Shown one piece after another: positions 26,017 to 34,439 of a stretch of 64,000 nt of DNA. The stretch is from assembly GCF_900106015.1 (NCBI RefSeq), contig NZ_LT629797.1, positions 3,472,001-3,536,000 of the forward strand. Direction: 5' to 3'. A program made the position numbers and the translations under genes. Source of the stretch: Pseudomonas sihuiensis (GTDB lineage Bacteria; Pseudomonadota; Gammaproteobacteria; Pseudomonadales; Pseudomonadaceae). The notes beneath the pieces were generated by a model. The model saw nothing but the letters and a program-made list of their open reading frames with translations. It searched no databases and was not told the origin of the DNA. The number at the start of each line of letters is the position of its first letter. The stretch's first letter is position 1.

Positions 26017-26032
26017 TGGCATGCAATTTGCT
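26017..26032 (+). promoter_or_regulatory. Sigma-54 promoter of glnA
   Basis: TGGCATGCAATTTGCT matches TGGCAY-N5-TTGCT completely, GG and GC spaced 10 bp. Expected start near 26043, giving a leader of about 87 nt. The whole 25801-26129 gap (329 bp) is otherwise non-coding and AT-richer than its surroundings. Confidence 0.85.
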
Positions 26033-26129
26033 CCCTTGTGAGGCAGGTCGCCCTGAAGGACTATCCCGCCGGGCTTCACCGCACATATCGGGGCTCCACG
26101 AAGCGAGCCTTTTCCATCTGGAGGACAAC

Positions 26130-27536
26130 ATGTCTAAGGCTGTTCAACTGATCAAAGAACACGACGTGAAGTGGGTAGACCTGCGCTTCACCGATACCAA
26201 AGGCAAGCAGCACCACGTGACCATGCCGGCCCGTGACGCCCTGGACGAAGACTTCTTCGAGCACGGCAAGATGTTCGATGGTTCGTCCATTCACGGCTGG
26301 AAAGGCATCGAAGCCTCCGACATGATCCTGATGCCGGTCGACGAAACTTCGGTACTGGACCCGTTCACCGAAGAGCCGACCCTGATCATCGTTTGCGACA
26401 TCATCGAGCCAAGCACCATGCAGGGCTACGATCGTGACCCGCGCTCCATCGCCAAGCGCGCTGAAGAGTTCCTCAAAGGCACCGGCATCGGTGACACCGT
26501 ATTCGTTGGCCCGGAGCCCGAGTTCTTCATCTTCGACGAAGTGAAGTTCAAGTCCGACATCTCCGGCTCGATGTTCAAGATCTACTCCGAGCAAGGCTCC
26601 TGGATGACCGACGGCGACGTCGACGGCGGCAACAAGGGCCACCGCCCGGCCGTCAAAGGCGGTTACTTCCCGGTTCCGCCGTGCGACCACGACCACGAAA
26701 TCCGTACCGCCATGTGCAACGCCATGGAAGAAATGGGCCTCGTCGTCGAAGTACACCACCACGAAGTGGCCACTGCCGGTCAGAACGAAATCGGCGTGAA
26801 GTTCAACACCCTGGTCGCCAAGGCTGACGAAGTTCAGACCCTGAAGTACTGCGTGCACAACGTAGCTGATGCCTACGGCAAAACCGCTACCTTCATGCCG
26901 AAGCCGCTGTACGGCGACAACGGTTCGGGCATGCACGTGCACATGTCGATCTCCAAAGACGGCAAGAACACCTTCGCAGGCGAAGGCTATGCCGGCCTGT
27001 CCGAGACCGCTCTGTACTTCATCGGCGGCATCATCAAGCACGGTAAGGCCCTGAACGGCTTCACCAACCCGTCGACCAACTCCTACAAGCGTCTGGTTCC
27101 GGGCTTCGAAGCTCCGGTCATGCTGGCCTACTCGGCTCGCAACCGCTCCGCTTCGATCCGTATCCCGTACGTTGCCAGCCCGAAAGCTCGCCGTATCGAA
27201 GCACGCTTCCCGGACCCGGCTGCCAACCCCTACCTGGCCTTCGCAGCTCTGCTGATGGCCGGTATCGACGGCATCCAGAACAAGATCCACCCGGGCGATG
27301 CTGCCGACAAGAACCTGTACGACCTGCCGCCGGAAGAAGGCAAGCTGATCCCGCAAGTCTGCGGCAGCCTGAAAGAAGCCCTGGAAGAGCTGGACAAGGG
27401 TCGTGCGTTCCTGACCAAGGGCGGCGTGTTCTCCGACGACTTCATCGATGCCTACATCGAGCTGAAATCCGAAGAAGAAATCAAGGTACGTACCTTCGTA
27501 CACCCGCTGGAATACGACCTGTACTACAGCGTCTAA
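26130..27536 (+). CDS. glnA: Glutamine synthetase type I
   Basis: 468-aa GSI-beta enzyme forming glutamine from glutamate, ammonia and [29 protein letters not shown] and the flexible loop of the active site are present. Tyr397 in NLYDLPPEE is the adenylylation site. GGAGGA lies 5 nt before the ATG at 26130; the longer frame from 26028 overlaps the promoter and is rejected. Sigma-54 and NtrC-like sites upstream and ntrBC downstream fit nitrogen control. Codon choice is more T-rich at third positions (GCT, GGT) than its neighbours, as expected for a highly expressed gene. Confidence 0.97.
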   Translation: MSKAVQLIKEHDVKWVDLRFTDTKGKQHHVTMPARDALDEDFFEHGKMFDGSSIHGWKGIEASDMILMPVDETSVLDPFTEEPTLIIVCDIIEPSTMQGYDRDPRSIAKRAEEFLKGTGIGDTVFVGPEPEFFIFDEVKFKSDISGSMFKIYSEQGSWMTDGDVDGGNKGHRPAVKGGYFPVPPCDHDHEIRTAMCNAMEEMGLVVEVHHHEVATAGQNEIGVKFNTLVAKADEVQTLKYCVHNVADAYGKTATFMPKPLYGDNGSGMHVHMSISKDGKNTFAGEGYAGLSETALYFIGGIIKHGKALNGFTNPSTNSYKRLVPGFEAPVMLAYSARNRSASIRIPYVASPKARRIEARFPDPAANPYLAFAALLMAGIDGIQNKIHPGDAADKNLYDLPPEEGKLIPQVCGSLKEALEELDKGRAFLTKGGVFSDDFIDAYIELKSEEEIKVRTFVHPLEYDLYYSV

Positions 27537-27571
27537 GCCAGTTTGCGCCGCCTCGTGCGGCGCACTTCAAG

Positions 27572-27606
27572 AGCCCTGCCCGGCCCTGCCTGGCGGGGCT
27601 TTTTTA
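27572..27606 (+). terminator. Intrinsic terminator of glnA
   Basis: AGCCCTGCC pairs with GGCGGGGCT (one wobble) followed by a six-T run. A second GC hairpin (GCGCCGC/GCGGCGC, about 27545-27563) precedes it. Confidence 0.85.
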
Positions 27607-27631
27607 TGGGCAGGCAGCAACACCATGCCCT

Positions 27632-27697
27632 GTAGGAGCAAGCTCTGCTCGCGAAACTCTTCAGGTCGCCAGGTTCGCGAGCAGAGCTCGCTCCTAC
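27632..27697. repeat. GTAGGAGC-family palindrome
   Basis: GTAGGAGCAAGCTCTGCTCG and the inverted GAGCAGAGCTCGCTCCTAC arm surround a short loop, between the glnA terminator and the first DUF4124 gene. Closely related to 35602-35667. Confidence 0.85.
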
Positions 27698-27810
27698 GGC
27701 AGATCCGAGTCCACTTTTTGTAGGCAAACATCACAGCCATAGCGCCCTGCGCTTGCCAGGAACCGATAGCAGTGCAAGGCTTAGCGCATCACCCGCGGAA
27801 GGATCGGCCC

Positions 27811-28374
27811 ATGCGCCCGTTACTCGCCTGCCTGCTGCTCGCCCTGGCCCTGCCGGCCAGTGCGCAGATCTACAAATACACCGACGCCAACGGCAACACG
27901 GTCTTCACCAATCAGCCTCCAGATGGCACGGCCGCCGAAAGCGTCAACCTGCCGCCAACCAATACGGTGGAGATGCAGACGCCGAGCATGCCGGCGAGCG
28001 ACGACAACGCGCCAGCGCAGAGCGAAGCGCCCTACTCCGTACTGAGCCTCACCGGCATCCCTGACGACGAAGCCATGCGCGCCAACAACGGCACCTTCAT
28101 CGTCGGCGTGAACATTCAGCCGCGCCTGCAGCCCGGCCACCAGCTACGCCTGATTCTCGATGGCGAGCCATACGGTCAGGCCAGCAACGTACCGAGCCTG
28201 CAACTGACCAACCTTGACCGTGGCGCACACAGCCTGGCGGTAGCAGTGGTGGCCGGCGAACGCATTATCCAGCAGAGCGCTACCGAAACCTTTACCGTGC
28301 AGCGCATCAGCGTCAACAGCCCTGCTCGCCCACCGGTCACGCCACCGCGCCCGACCCCAAGACCGACGAACTGA
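27811..28374 (+). CDS. DUF4124 secreted protein
   Basis: 187-aa exported protein. The signal peptide is MRPLLACLLLALALPASAQ, followed at once by the DUF4124 core IYKYTDANGNTVFTNQPP. A Pro/Ala-rich linker leads to a second beta-rich domain (FIVGVNIQPRLQPGHQLRLILDG) and a Pro/Thr tail. The start at 27811 follows AAGGA; the 13 residues upstream in frame are rejected because they precede the signal peptide. Function unknown. With its paralogue at 28380 it sits between glnA and ntrBC, a position conserved in Pseudomonas as I recall. Confidence 0.88.
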   Translation: MRPLLACLLLALALPASAQIYKYTDANGNTVFTNQPPDGTAAESVNLPPTNTVEMQTPSMPASDDNAPAQSEAPYSVLSLTGIPDDEAMRANNGTFIVGVNIQPRLQPGHQLRLILDGEPYGQASNVPSLQLTNLDRGAHSLAVAVVAGERIIQQSATETFTVQRISVNSPARPPVTPPRPTPRPTN

Positions 28375-28379
28375 CTACG

Positions 28380-28994
28380 ATGCGTGCACTGCTGCTCTGC
28401 CTGCTGTTCATCACCCAAGCGGCTTTGGCTCAGGTCTATACCTACATCGACGCCGAAGGTAACCGCGTATTCACCGACAAACCACGCAACAGCAATGCCG
28501 AGCGGGTGATGCTCGCACCATCCAACAGCGTGGAGCTGAGCCAGCCCCCGTCTACGGTTCGCGTGACACCGCCTGCCGTCACCAAACCGACCGTGCATTA
28601 CCAGGTACTGCGCATCCTTGTGCCGGAGCCGGACGCCTCGATCCATAACGGTTCCGGCGACATGATCGTTACCCTCACCAGCGAACCGGGCTTGCTGCCC
28701 GACCATAGCTACCGGCTGCTGCTCGACGGCGAACCTCAAGGCGAGATCAGCCGTAGCCCGGTCTTCTCCCTGAAGCACGTCGACCGCGGCACGCACCAAC
28801 TGGTGGCAGAAATCATCGACTCCGCCGGCCTCATCGTCGAGCGCACGCCGGCACAGCCCTTCCACATGCACCGCATGAGCCTGGCGCAGAAGCGCAAGGT
28901 CAACCCGTGCAAGAAAGATGAATACGGCGTTCGCCCCGAGTGCCCGCTGAAAGACAAGCCCAAGGAAAAGGCCAGCATCCTTCCTTTCCTCTGA
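28380..28994 (+). CDS. DUF4124 secreted protein, paralogue
   Basis: 204-aa exported protein with signal peptide MRALLLCLLFITQAALAQ and the DUF4124 motif VYTYIDAEGNRVFTDKP. The same two-part build as its neighbour (second domain around MIVTLTSEPGLLPDHSYRLLLDG) argues for tandem duplication. A basic, two-cysteine C terminus (NPCKKDEYGVRPECPL) differs from the paralogue. It starts 5 bp after the previous stop, so they share a transcript. No function is established. Confidence 0.88.
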   Translation: MRALLLCLLFITQAALAQVYTYIDAEGNRVFTDKPRNSNAERVMLAPSNSVELSQPPSTVRVTPPAVTKPTVHYQVLRILVPEPDASIHNGSGDMIVTLTSEPGLLPDHSYRLLLDGEPQGEISRSPVFSLKHVDRGTHQLVAEIIDSAGLIVERTPAQPFHMHRMSLAQKRKVNPCKKDEYGVRPECPLKDKPKEKASILPFL

Positions 28995-29002
28995 AAGCAG
29001 AT

Positions 29003-29019
29003 TGCACCTTAATGGTGCA
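29003..29019 (+). promoter_or_regulatory. Perfect NtrC-type palindrome upstream of ntrB
   Basis: TGCACCTTAATGGTGCA equals TGCACC-N5-GGTGCA without mismatch. The dyad extends to AGATT/AATCT, giving a 10-bp stem that may also act as a 3' hairpin for the preceding gene. Predicted autoregulatory NtrC site. Confidence 0.8.
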
Positions 29020-29136
29020 ATCTGGCGCACCACCTCCTAAGCTCTCCCTGTTTTGGGTCGCTTTTCCCCGCCCGGCCTCGCCCCAGCACCACCAAAACCT
29101 GGCAGACCGCACAAATAATGCGTCTTTTCAGGGCCT

Positions 29137-29152
29137 TGGTTTGCTTCTTGCA
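29137..29152 (+). promoter_or_regulatory. Sigma-54-like promoter of ntrBC
   Basis: TGGTTTGCTTCTTGCA: GG and GC are exactly 10 bp apart and the -12 element TTGCA is perfect; the -24 half lacks CAC. The predicted start near 29163 would lie just upstream of the ntrB ATG at 29184, about 135 bp after the NtrC palindrome. Confidence 0.5.
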
Positions 29153-29183
29153 TTTTCCTGCCTATCGCCGGAACGCACTGCCT

Positions 29184-30272
29184 ATGACCATCAACGACGC
29201 GCTGCACCGCCTGCTACTCGACAATCTGACCACCGCCACCCTGCTGCTCAACAGCCAGCTGTGCCTTGAGTACATGAACCCGGCGGCGGAAATGCTCCTG
29301 GCCGTCAGCGGCCAACGCAGCCACGGTCAGTTCATCAGCGAGCTGTTCACCGAATCGCCCGAGGCGCTGTCATCCTTGCGCCAGGCGGTGGAACAGGCGC
29401 ACCCATTCAACAAGCGCGAAGCCGTATTGACCTCGGTCACCGGCCAGACGCTGACCGTGGACTACGCGGTAACACCGCTGTTCAGCATGGGCGAGACCCT
29501 GCTGCTGCTGGAAGTGCACCCGCGCGACCGCCTGCTGCGCATCACCAAGGAAGAGGCGCAGCTGTCCAAGCAGGAAACCACCAAACTGCTGGTGCGCGGC
29601 CTGGCCCACGAAATCAAGAATCCGCTCGGCGGCATTCGCGGTGCGGCGCAACTGCTGTCGCGCGAACTGCCCAACGAAGAGCTCAAGGACTACACCAACG
29701 TCATCATCGAAGAAGCCGACCGCTTGCGTAACCTGGTCGACCGCATGCTCGGCTCGAACAAGTTGCCGTCGCTGTCGATGACCAACGTGCACGAGGTGCT
29801 GGAGCGCGTCGCCAACCTGATCGAGGCGGAAAGCCAAGGCAGCATCACCTTGGTGCGCGACTACGACCCGAGCATTCCAGATCTGCTGATCGACCGTGAG
29901 CAGATGATCCAGGCCGTGCTCAATATCGTGCGCAACGCCATGCAGGCCATCGCCGGGCAGAAGCATGACATGGGCCTCGGGCGCATCAGCCTGCGTACCC
30001 GCACCCTGCGCCAGTTCACCATTGGCCATACGCGCCATCGCCTGGTGGTCAAGGTCGAGATCATCGACAACGGTCCCGGCATTCCGCCGGAACTGCAGGA
30101 AACCATCTTCTATCCCATGGTCAGCGGTCGTGCCGACGGCACCGGCCTGGGCCTGGCCATCACCCAGAACATCATCAGCCAGCACCAGGGGCTGATCGAG
30201 TGCGAGAGCTATCCCGGCCACACCGTATTCTCGATCTTCCTACCGCTGGAACAAGGAGCGCCCACGCCATGA
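29184..30272 (+). CDS. ntrB: Nitrogen regulation sensor kinase NtrB (GlnL)
   Basis: 362-aa soluble histidine kinase/phosphatase that controls NtrC according to PII signals. N-terminal PAS domain (LLDNLTTATLLLNSQLCLEYMNPAAEML), HisKA with His142 (LAHEIKNPLGG), and HATPase with N box NIVRNAMQAI, DNGPGIPPE and GTGLGLAI. The start MTINDALHRLL at 29184 matches the family; the longer start at 29118 would lie upstream of the predicted transcription start. No membrane segments. Overlaps ntrC by 4 bp. Confidence 0.95.
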   Translation: MTINDALHRLLLDNLTTATLLLNSQLCLEYMNPAAEMLLAVSGQRSHGQFISELFTESPEALSSLRQAVEQAHPFNKREAVLTSVTGQTLTVDYAVTPLFSMGETLLLLEVHPRDRLLRITKEEAQLSKQETTKLLVRGLAHEIKNPLGGIRGAAQLLSRELPNEELKDYTNVIIEEADRLRNLVDRMLGSNKLPSLSMTNVHEVLERVANLIEAESQGSITLVRDYDPSIPDLLIDREQMIQAVLNIVRNAMQAIAGQKHDMGLGRISLRTRTLRQFTIGHTRHRLVVKVEIIDNGPGIPPELQETIFYPMVSGRADGTGLGLAITQNIISQHQGLIECESYPGHTVFSIFLPLEQGAPTP

Positions 30273-31702
30273 GCCGCAGTGAAACCGTCTGGATTGTCGA
30301 CGACGATCGTTCCATCCGCTGGGTACTGGAAAAGGCCCTGCAACAGGAAGGCATGACCACCCAGAGTTTCGACAGTGCCGACGGTGTACTCGCCCGCCTG
30401 ACCCGCCAACAGCCGGACGTGATCATCTCCGACATCCGCATGCCCGGAGCCAGCGGCCTCGACCTGCTGGCACGCATCCGCGAGCTGTATCCACGCTTGC
30501 CGGTGATCATCATGACCGCGCATTCGGACCTGGACAGCGCAGTAGCCAGTTACCAGGGCGGCGCCTTCGAGTACCTGCCCAAGCCGTTCGACGTCGACGA
30601 GGCCGTTTCACTGGTCAAGCGCGCCTTCCAGCATGCTCAGGAACAGCAGAGCCTGGCCGTACCGGCGGCACAGGCGCGCACCCCTGAAATCATCGGTGAA
30701 GCACCGGCGATGCAGGAGGTGTTCCGTGCTATCGGCCGCTTGAGCCACTCCAATATCACCGTGCTGATCAACGGCGAATCCGGCACCGGTAAAGAACTGG
30801 TAGCGCATGCCCTGCATCGCCACAGCCCGCGGGCTGCCGCGCCCTTCATCGCGCTGAACATGGCGGCGATCCCCAAGGACCTGATGGAGTCCGAGCTGTT
30901 CGGCCACGAGAAAGGCGCCTTCACCGGCGCGGCCAACCAGCGCCGTGGCCGCTTCGAGCAAGCCGATGGCGGCACCCTGTTCCTCGACGAAATCGGCGAC
31001 ATGCCGGCCGACACCCAGACTCGTCTGCTGCGCGTGCTGGCCGATGGCGAGTTCTACCGCGTTGGCGGTCACACCCCGGTCAAGGTAGACGTGCGTATCA
31101 TCGCCGCCACCCACCAGAACCTGGAAACCCTGGTGCAGGCCGGCAAGTTCCGCGAAGACCTGTTCCACCGTCTCAACGTCATTCGCATCCACATCCCGCG
31201 CCTGGCCGACCGCCGCGAGGATATCCCGACCTTGGCTCACCACTTCCTCGCCCGTGCCGCGCAGGAACTATCGGTCGAGCCGAAGCTGCTCAAGAGCGAA
31301 ACCGAGGACTACCTCAAGCACCTGCCCTGGCCAGGCAACGTGCGCCAGTTGGAGAACACCTGCCGCTGGATCACCGTCATGGCCTCGGGTCGCGAAGTGC
31401 ACGTCGACGACCTGCCGCCCGAGCTGCTGACCCAGCCGCAGGACGCCGCACCGGTGACCAACTGGGAGCAGGCGCTACGCCTGTGGGCCGACCAGGCCCT
31501 GGCGCGTGGCCAGTCCAACCTGCTCGACAGCGCTGTGCCGGCGTTCGAGCGCATCATGATCGAGACCGCGCTCAAGCACACCGCCGGCCGCCGCCGCGAC
31601 GCCGCCTTGCTGCTGGGCTGGGGTCGTAACACCCTGACCCGCAAGATCAAGGAACTGGACATGAAGGTCGACGGCGGGGACGACGACGACAGCGACGACT
31701 GA
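30269..31702 (+). CDS. ntrC: Nitrogen regulation response regulator NtrC (GlnG)
   Basis: 477-aa sigma-54 activator. Receiver with Asp55 (IISDIRMPG), AAA+ domain with Walker A GESGTGKE and an intact GAFTGA loop at about residue 216, Walker B TLFLDEIGD, and a C-terminal Fis-type helix-turn-helix (AALLLGWGRNTLTRKI) ending in an acidic tail. Expected to bind the sites upstream of glnA and ntrB described here. The ATG overlaps the ntrB stop. Confidence 0.96.
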   Translation: MSRSETVWIVDDDRSIRWVLEKALQQEGMTTQSFDSADGVLARLTRQQPDVIISDIRMPGASGLDLLARIRELYPRLPVIIMTAHSDLDSAVASYQGGAFEYLPKPFDVDEAVSLVKRAFQHAQEQQSLAVPAAQARTPEIIGEAPAMQEVFRAIGRLSHSNITVLINGESGTGKELVAHALHRHSPRAAAPFIALNMAAIPKDLMESELFGHEKGAFTGAANQRRGRFEQADGGTLFLDEIGDMPADTQTRLLRVLADGEFYRVGGHTPVKVDVRIIAATHQNLETLVQAGKFREDLFHRLNVIRIHIPRLADRREDIPTLAHHFLARAAQELSVEPKLLKSETEDYLKHLPWPGNVRQLENTCRWITVMASGREVHVDDLPPELLTQPQDAAPVTNWEQALRLWADQALARGQSNLLDSAVPAFERIMIETALKHTAGRRRDAALLLGWGRNTLTRKIKELDMKVDGGDDDDSDD

Positions 31703-31718
31703 TCCCGCCAACGCTACG

Positions 31719-31748
31719 AAAAAGGGCATTCCGTGGGATGCCCTTTTC
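31719..31748 (+). terminator. Intrinsic terminator of ntrBC
   Basis: AAAGGGCAT and ATGCCCTTT arms flank an 8-base loop, followed by a T-rich run; 17 bp after the ntrC stop. The half REP-like motif at 31754-31775 follows (CCGGAGTGCATCCGGGC). Confidence 0.85.
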
Positions 31749-31794
31749 ATTTTCCCCGGAGTGCATCCGGGCAACGGCGCTTGATTCCCCTGAC

Positions 31795-32193
31795 TCAACC
31801 GCGCTGTGCGTTCTTGATCGAGATCTGCGTATTGAGCGTCCAGAAGTCATAGAGCACGCCGACCAGGAACAAACCGCCGGTGAACAGGTAGATGATCCCG
31901 GTGATCCACTTGCCCTGATACATGCGGTGCACGCCGAACACGCCGAGGAAGGTCAGCAGGATCCACGCCACGTTGTAGTCAGTATCACCTGCGGTAAAAC
32001 GCAGGTCGGCCTCGCGATCCATCGCCGGGATCAGAAACAGGTCGATGATCCAACCGATGAAGAACAATCCCAGGGTGAAAAACCAGATGGTGCCTGTGAC
32101 CGGCTTGCCATAGTAGAAGCGGTGGGAACCGAGAAAACCGAAGATCCACAGCAGGTAGCCGATCAGCTTGCTGTGCGTATCCTGTCGTTGCAT
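31795..32193 (-). CDS. TM2-domain membrane protein
   Basis: 132-aa protein with two copies of the TM2 pattern. The first (about residues 9-55) is KLIGYLLWIFGFLGSHRFYYG followed by a second helix; the repeat (about 78-120) is AWILLTFLGVFGVHRMYQG followed by IYLFTGGLFLVGVLYD. G-x-H-R-x-Y in each turn is typical of the family. Function in bacteria is not established. The start at 32193 has AAGGAG 6 nt upstream; the long upstream frame is antisense to the radical SAM gene and is rejected. Divergent from the SOS-type promoter of the next gene. Confidence 0.9.
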   Translation of the reverse strand: MQRQDTHSKLIGYLLWIFGFLGSHRFYYGKPVTGTIWFFTLGLFFIGWIIDLFLIPAMDREADLRFTAGDTDYNVAWILLTFLGVFGVHRMYQGKWITGIIYLFTGGLFLVGVLYDFWTLNTQISIKNAQRG

Positions 32194-32307
32194 GACGAAC
32201 TCCTTGTGCGAGATGCAGCTATGACGCTGAGCGCCGAGTGAAGGTTTCATTTGCAATGAGGCAACGCAACACAACGAATGACTTGATAGCTGTACGACAC
32301 CTATATA

Positions 32308-32323
32308 CTGTATAAAAAAACAG
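32308..32323 (+). promoter_or_regulatory. LexA (SOS) box over the radical SAM gene promoter
   Basis: CTGTATAAAAAAACAG matches CTGT-N8-ACAG and closely resembles the LexA box CTGTATATATATACAG. It overlaps a putative -10 (TATACT, 32304-32309; TTGATA at 32283 as -35, spacing 15) and ends 17 bp before the ATG at 32341, so bound LexA would block transcription. Confidence 0.8.
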
Positions 32324-32340
32324 TACAGATATGGCCTGCC

Positions 32341-33552
32341 ATGCAACTGATTGAAAAGCTCACCATCCTCGCCGACGCCGCCAAGTATGACGCCTCCTGC
32401 GCCAGCAGCGGCGCACCAAAACGCAGCTCCAAGGGCAAGGACGGCATCGGTTCGACCAATGGCATGGGCATCTGCCACAGCTATACACCGGACGGGCGCT
32501 GCGTGGCGCTGCTGAAGGTCCTGCTGACCAACTTCTGCCTGTACGACTGCCAATACTGCATCAACCGTCGTTCCAGTGACGTACCTCGCGCGCGCTTTAC
32601 CCCCGAGGAAGTAGTGACGCTGACACTGGACTTCTACAAGCGCAACTGCATCAGCGGCCTGTTCCTCAGCTCCGGCATCATCCGCTCGGCCGACTACACC
32701 ATGGAGCAGTTGATTCGCGTCGCCAAGCTGCTGCGTCAGGAGCACCAGTTCCGCGGCTACATTCACCTCAAGACCATTCCCGATGCCGCACCGGAGTTGA
32801 TCGCCGAAGCCGGCCTGTACGCTGACCGCCTCAGCGCCAATATCGAGCTGCCCACCGAAACCAGCCTGGTGCGCCTGGCACCGGAAAAGAACGTCGGCAG
32901 CATCCACCAGGCCATGCACAACATTAATCTCGGCGAGCGCGAGGCCCAGGAAGAACGTCGCGCGCCACGTTTCGCCCCAGCCGGACAAAGCACGCAGATG
33001 ATCGTCGGCGCCGACGCCACCGATGACAGCACCATCCTGCACAACGCCCAGAGCCTGTATCACGACTACCGCCTGCGCCGCGTCTACTACTCGGCGTTCA
33101 GCCCGATTCCTCAAAGCCCGAAAACCGTTCCCTTCGAGGCGCCGCCGCTGCTGCGCGAGCATCGCCTGTACCAGGCCGACTTCCTCATGCGCGGCTACGG
33201 TTTCAGCGCCACGGAGCTGCTCGCCGGTCCCGGCAACCTGGCGCTGGACATCGACCCCAAGCTGGCCTGGGCCCTGGCCAACCGCGAGCAGTTTCCCGTC
33301 GATCTCAACCGCGCCGACGAATCACTGATCGCCCGCGTGCCCGGCATCGGTGTGCTCAGCGCACGACGCCTGGGCGCGCTGCGGCGGGAACGGCGTATCC
33401 GCTACGAAGACCTGACCCGCCTGCGCTGCGTACTGGAAAAGGCCAAGCCGTTTATCGTCACTCAGGACTACCGGCCACCGCGCGCCGAACACGAATCCGT
33501 GGTGCTGCGTCAGCAACTGCGCGACACCCCGGCACAGATGGCCTTGTGGTGA
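32341..33552 (+). CDS. Putative DNA modification/repair radical SAM protein
   Basis: 403-aa radical SAM enzyme of the type annotated as a putative DNA modification/repair protein linked to a uracil-DNA-glycosylase-like partner. The 4Fe-4S cysteines are Cys66, Cys70 and Cys73 (NFCLYDCQYCINRR), with further cysteines at 20, 45 and 54. The C-terminal region (about 320-350) is a helix-hairpin-helix motif, NRADESLIARVPGIGVLSAR, typical of non-specific DNA binding. The next gene starts on its stop codon. With the LexA box upstream, a DNA-damage role is likely; the reaction is unknown. No good ribosome site precedes the ATG, so the leader is short. Confidence 0.85.
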   Translation: MQLIEKLTILADAAKYDASCASSGAPKRSSKGKDGIGSTNGMGICHSYTPDGRCVALLKVLLTNFCLYDCQYCINRRSSDVPRARFTPEEVVTLTLDFYKRNCISGLFLSSGIIRSADYTMEQLIRVAKLLRQEHQFRGYIHLKTIPDAAPELIAEAGLYADRLSANIELPTETSLVRLAPEKNVGSIHQAMHNINLGEREAQEERRAPRFAPAGQSTQMIVGADATDDSTILHNAQSLYHDYRLRRVYYSAFSPIPQSPKTVPFEAPPLLREHRLYQADFLMRGYGFSATELLAGPGNLALDIDPKLAWALANREQFPVDLNRADESLIARVPGIGVLSARRLGALRRERRIRYEDLTRLRCVLEKAKPFIVTQDYRPPRAEHESVVLRQQLRDTPAQMALW

Positions 33553-34439
33553 TGCATAGCCTGCGCTTCGACGGCAGCTTCGCCACCTGGCGCCAGGCCG
33601 CACGCCACGCCTTGTTGCAAGGCCTGACCCCGCACCAGTTGCAATGGCTGGACGAGGAGGCGCCGCCCAGCCTGTTCGACCAACCCGCCGAACGCGCGCC
33701 GGAGCCCAATGGTCGCTTGCGCGTGTCCCCCGAACTGCTGGACTTGCTGGAGAGCGCCTCCCAGTACCGCGGCGATGAACGCTGGAGCCTGCTCTACCGC
33801 GTGCTCTGGCGCTTCGTGCAGGGTGAACGCAGCGCTGTGCTGGCCGGCGATCCGGACGGCAGCGAGCTGCATCGCCGGCTCAAGGCGGTGCGCCGCGAGG
33901 CGCATCACCTGCATGCCTTCGTGCGTTTCCAGCCATGCAAAATCCCTGACGCGCCGGACTTCGTCGCCTGGTTCGAACCCGCGCATGACATTCTCGCCTC
34001 GGCCAGCGGGCACTTCGCCGAACGCCTGGGCAAACACAGCTGGCTGATCGCCACGCCGCGTGACGGCGTGTACTGGGATGGCCAGCGCCTGCAGCACGAA
34101 CGCCGCTGCCCGGCGCAATGGCAAGCCTGGGCGCAACAGCCCGAGGATGATGGCCAGGCGCTGTGGCGTGCCTATTACGGCAGCACCTTCAACCCGGCGC
34201 GACTCAACCGCACGGTGATGCAGCAACATCTGCCACTGAGATTCTGGAAGCACCTGCCGGAAGGCCCGCTGATTCCGCAACTGATGAGCGAAGCACGCGC
34301 CGGCGCACAGCGCGATGGCCAGGCATTGGTGCTGGCCGGCAGGAAGGGCAAACGCATCGCCCAGATAAACGAAGGGGACGCAGCGCGTCCCCCGTCAGGT
34401 AGCGTCAGCGGAAGCGACGCCCCGGATCTTCCTCGCTGA
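33552..34439 (+). CDS. DUF4130/TIGR03915-type DNA metabolism protein
   Basis: 295-aa partner of the upstream radical SAM protein. Conserved pieces: LRFDGSFATWRQAARHAL at the N terminus, REAHHLHAFVRF in the middle (about residue 115-126), and YYGSTFNPARLNRTVMQQHL followed by RFWKHLPEG near the C terminus. In many bacteria this domain is joined to a UDG-like glycosylase domain; here the protein ends without one. The start is taken as the ATG at 33552, which overlaps the preceding TGA by one base; GTG codons at 33546 and 33549 are alternatives. The last 35 bp overlap the 3' end of the convergent pilU. Confidence 0.82.
   Translation: MHSLRFDGSFATWRQAARHALLQGLTPHQLQWLDEEAPPSLFDQPAERAPEPNGRLRVSPELLDLLESASQYRGDERWSLLYRVLWRFVQGERSAVLAGDPDGSELHRRLKAVRREAHHLHAFVRFQPCKIPDAPDFVAWFEPAHDILASASGHFAERLGKHSWLIATPRDGVYWDGQRLQHERRCPAQWQAWAQQPEDDGQALWRAYYGSTFNPARLNRTVMQQHLPLRFWKHLPEGPLIPQLMSEARAGAQRDGQALVLAGRKGKRIAQINEGDAARPPSGSVSGSDAPDLPR

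Noticed and set aside
31703-31794. Nitrogen-regulated small RNA (NrsZ) after ntrC
   Set aside because: P. aeruginosa has such an RNA downstream of ntrC, but here the gap is only 92 bp and holds an intrinsic terminator and a half REP motif; no sigma-54 element or repeated RNA stems were found.
32194-33162. N-terminal extension of the TM2 protein to 455 aa
   Set aside because: The extension is antisense to the radical SAM gene and crosses the LexA box; AAGGAG and family length support the start at 32193.
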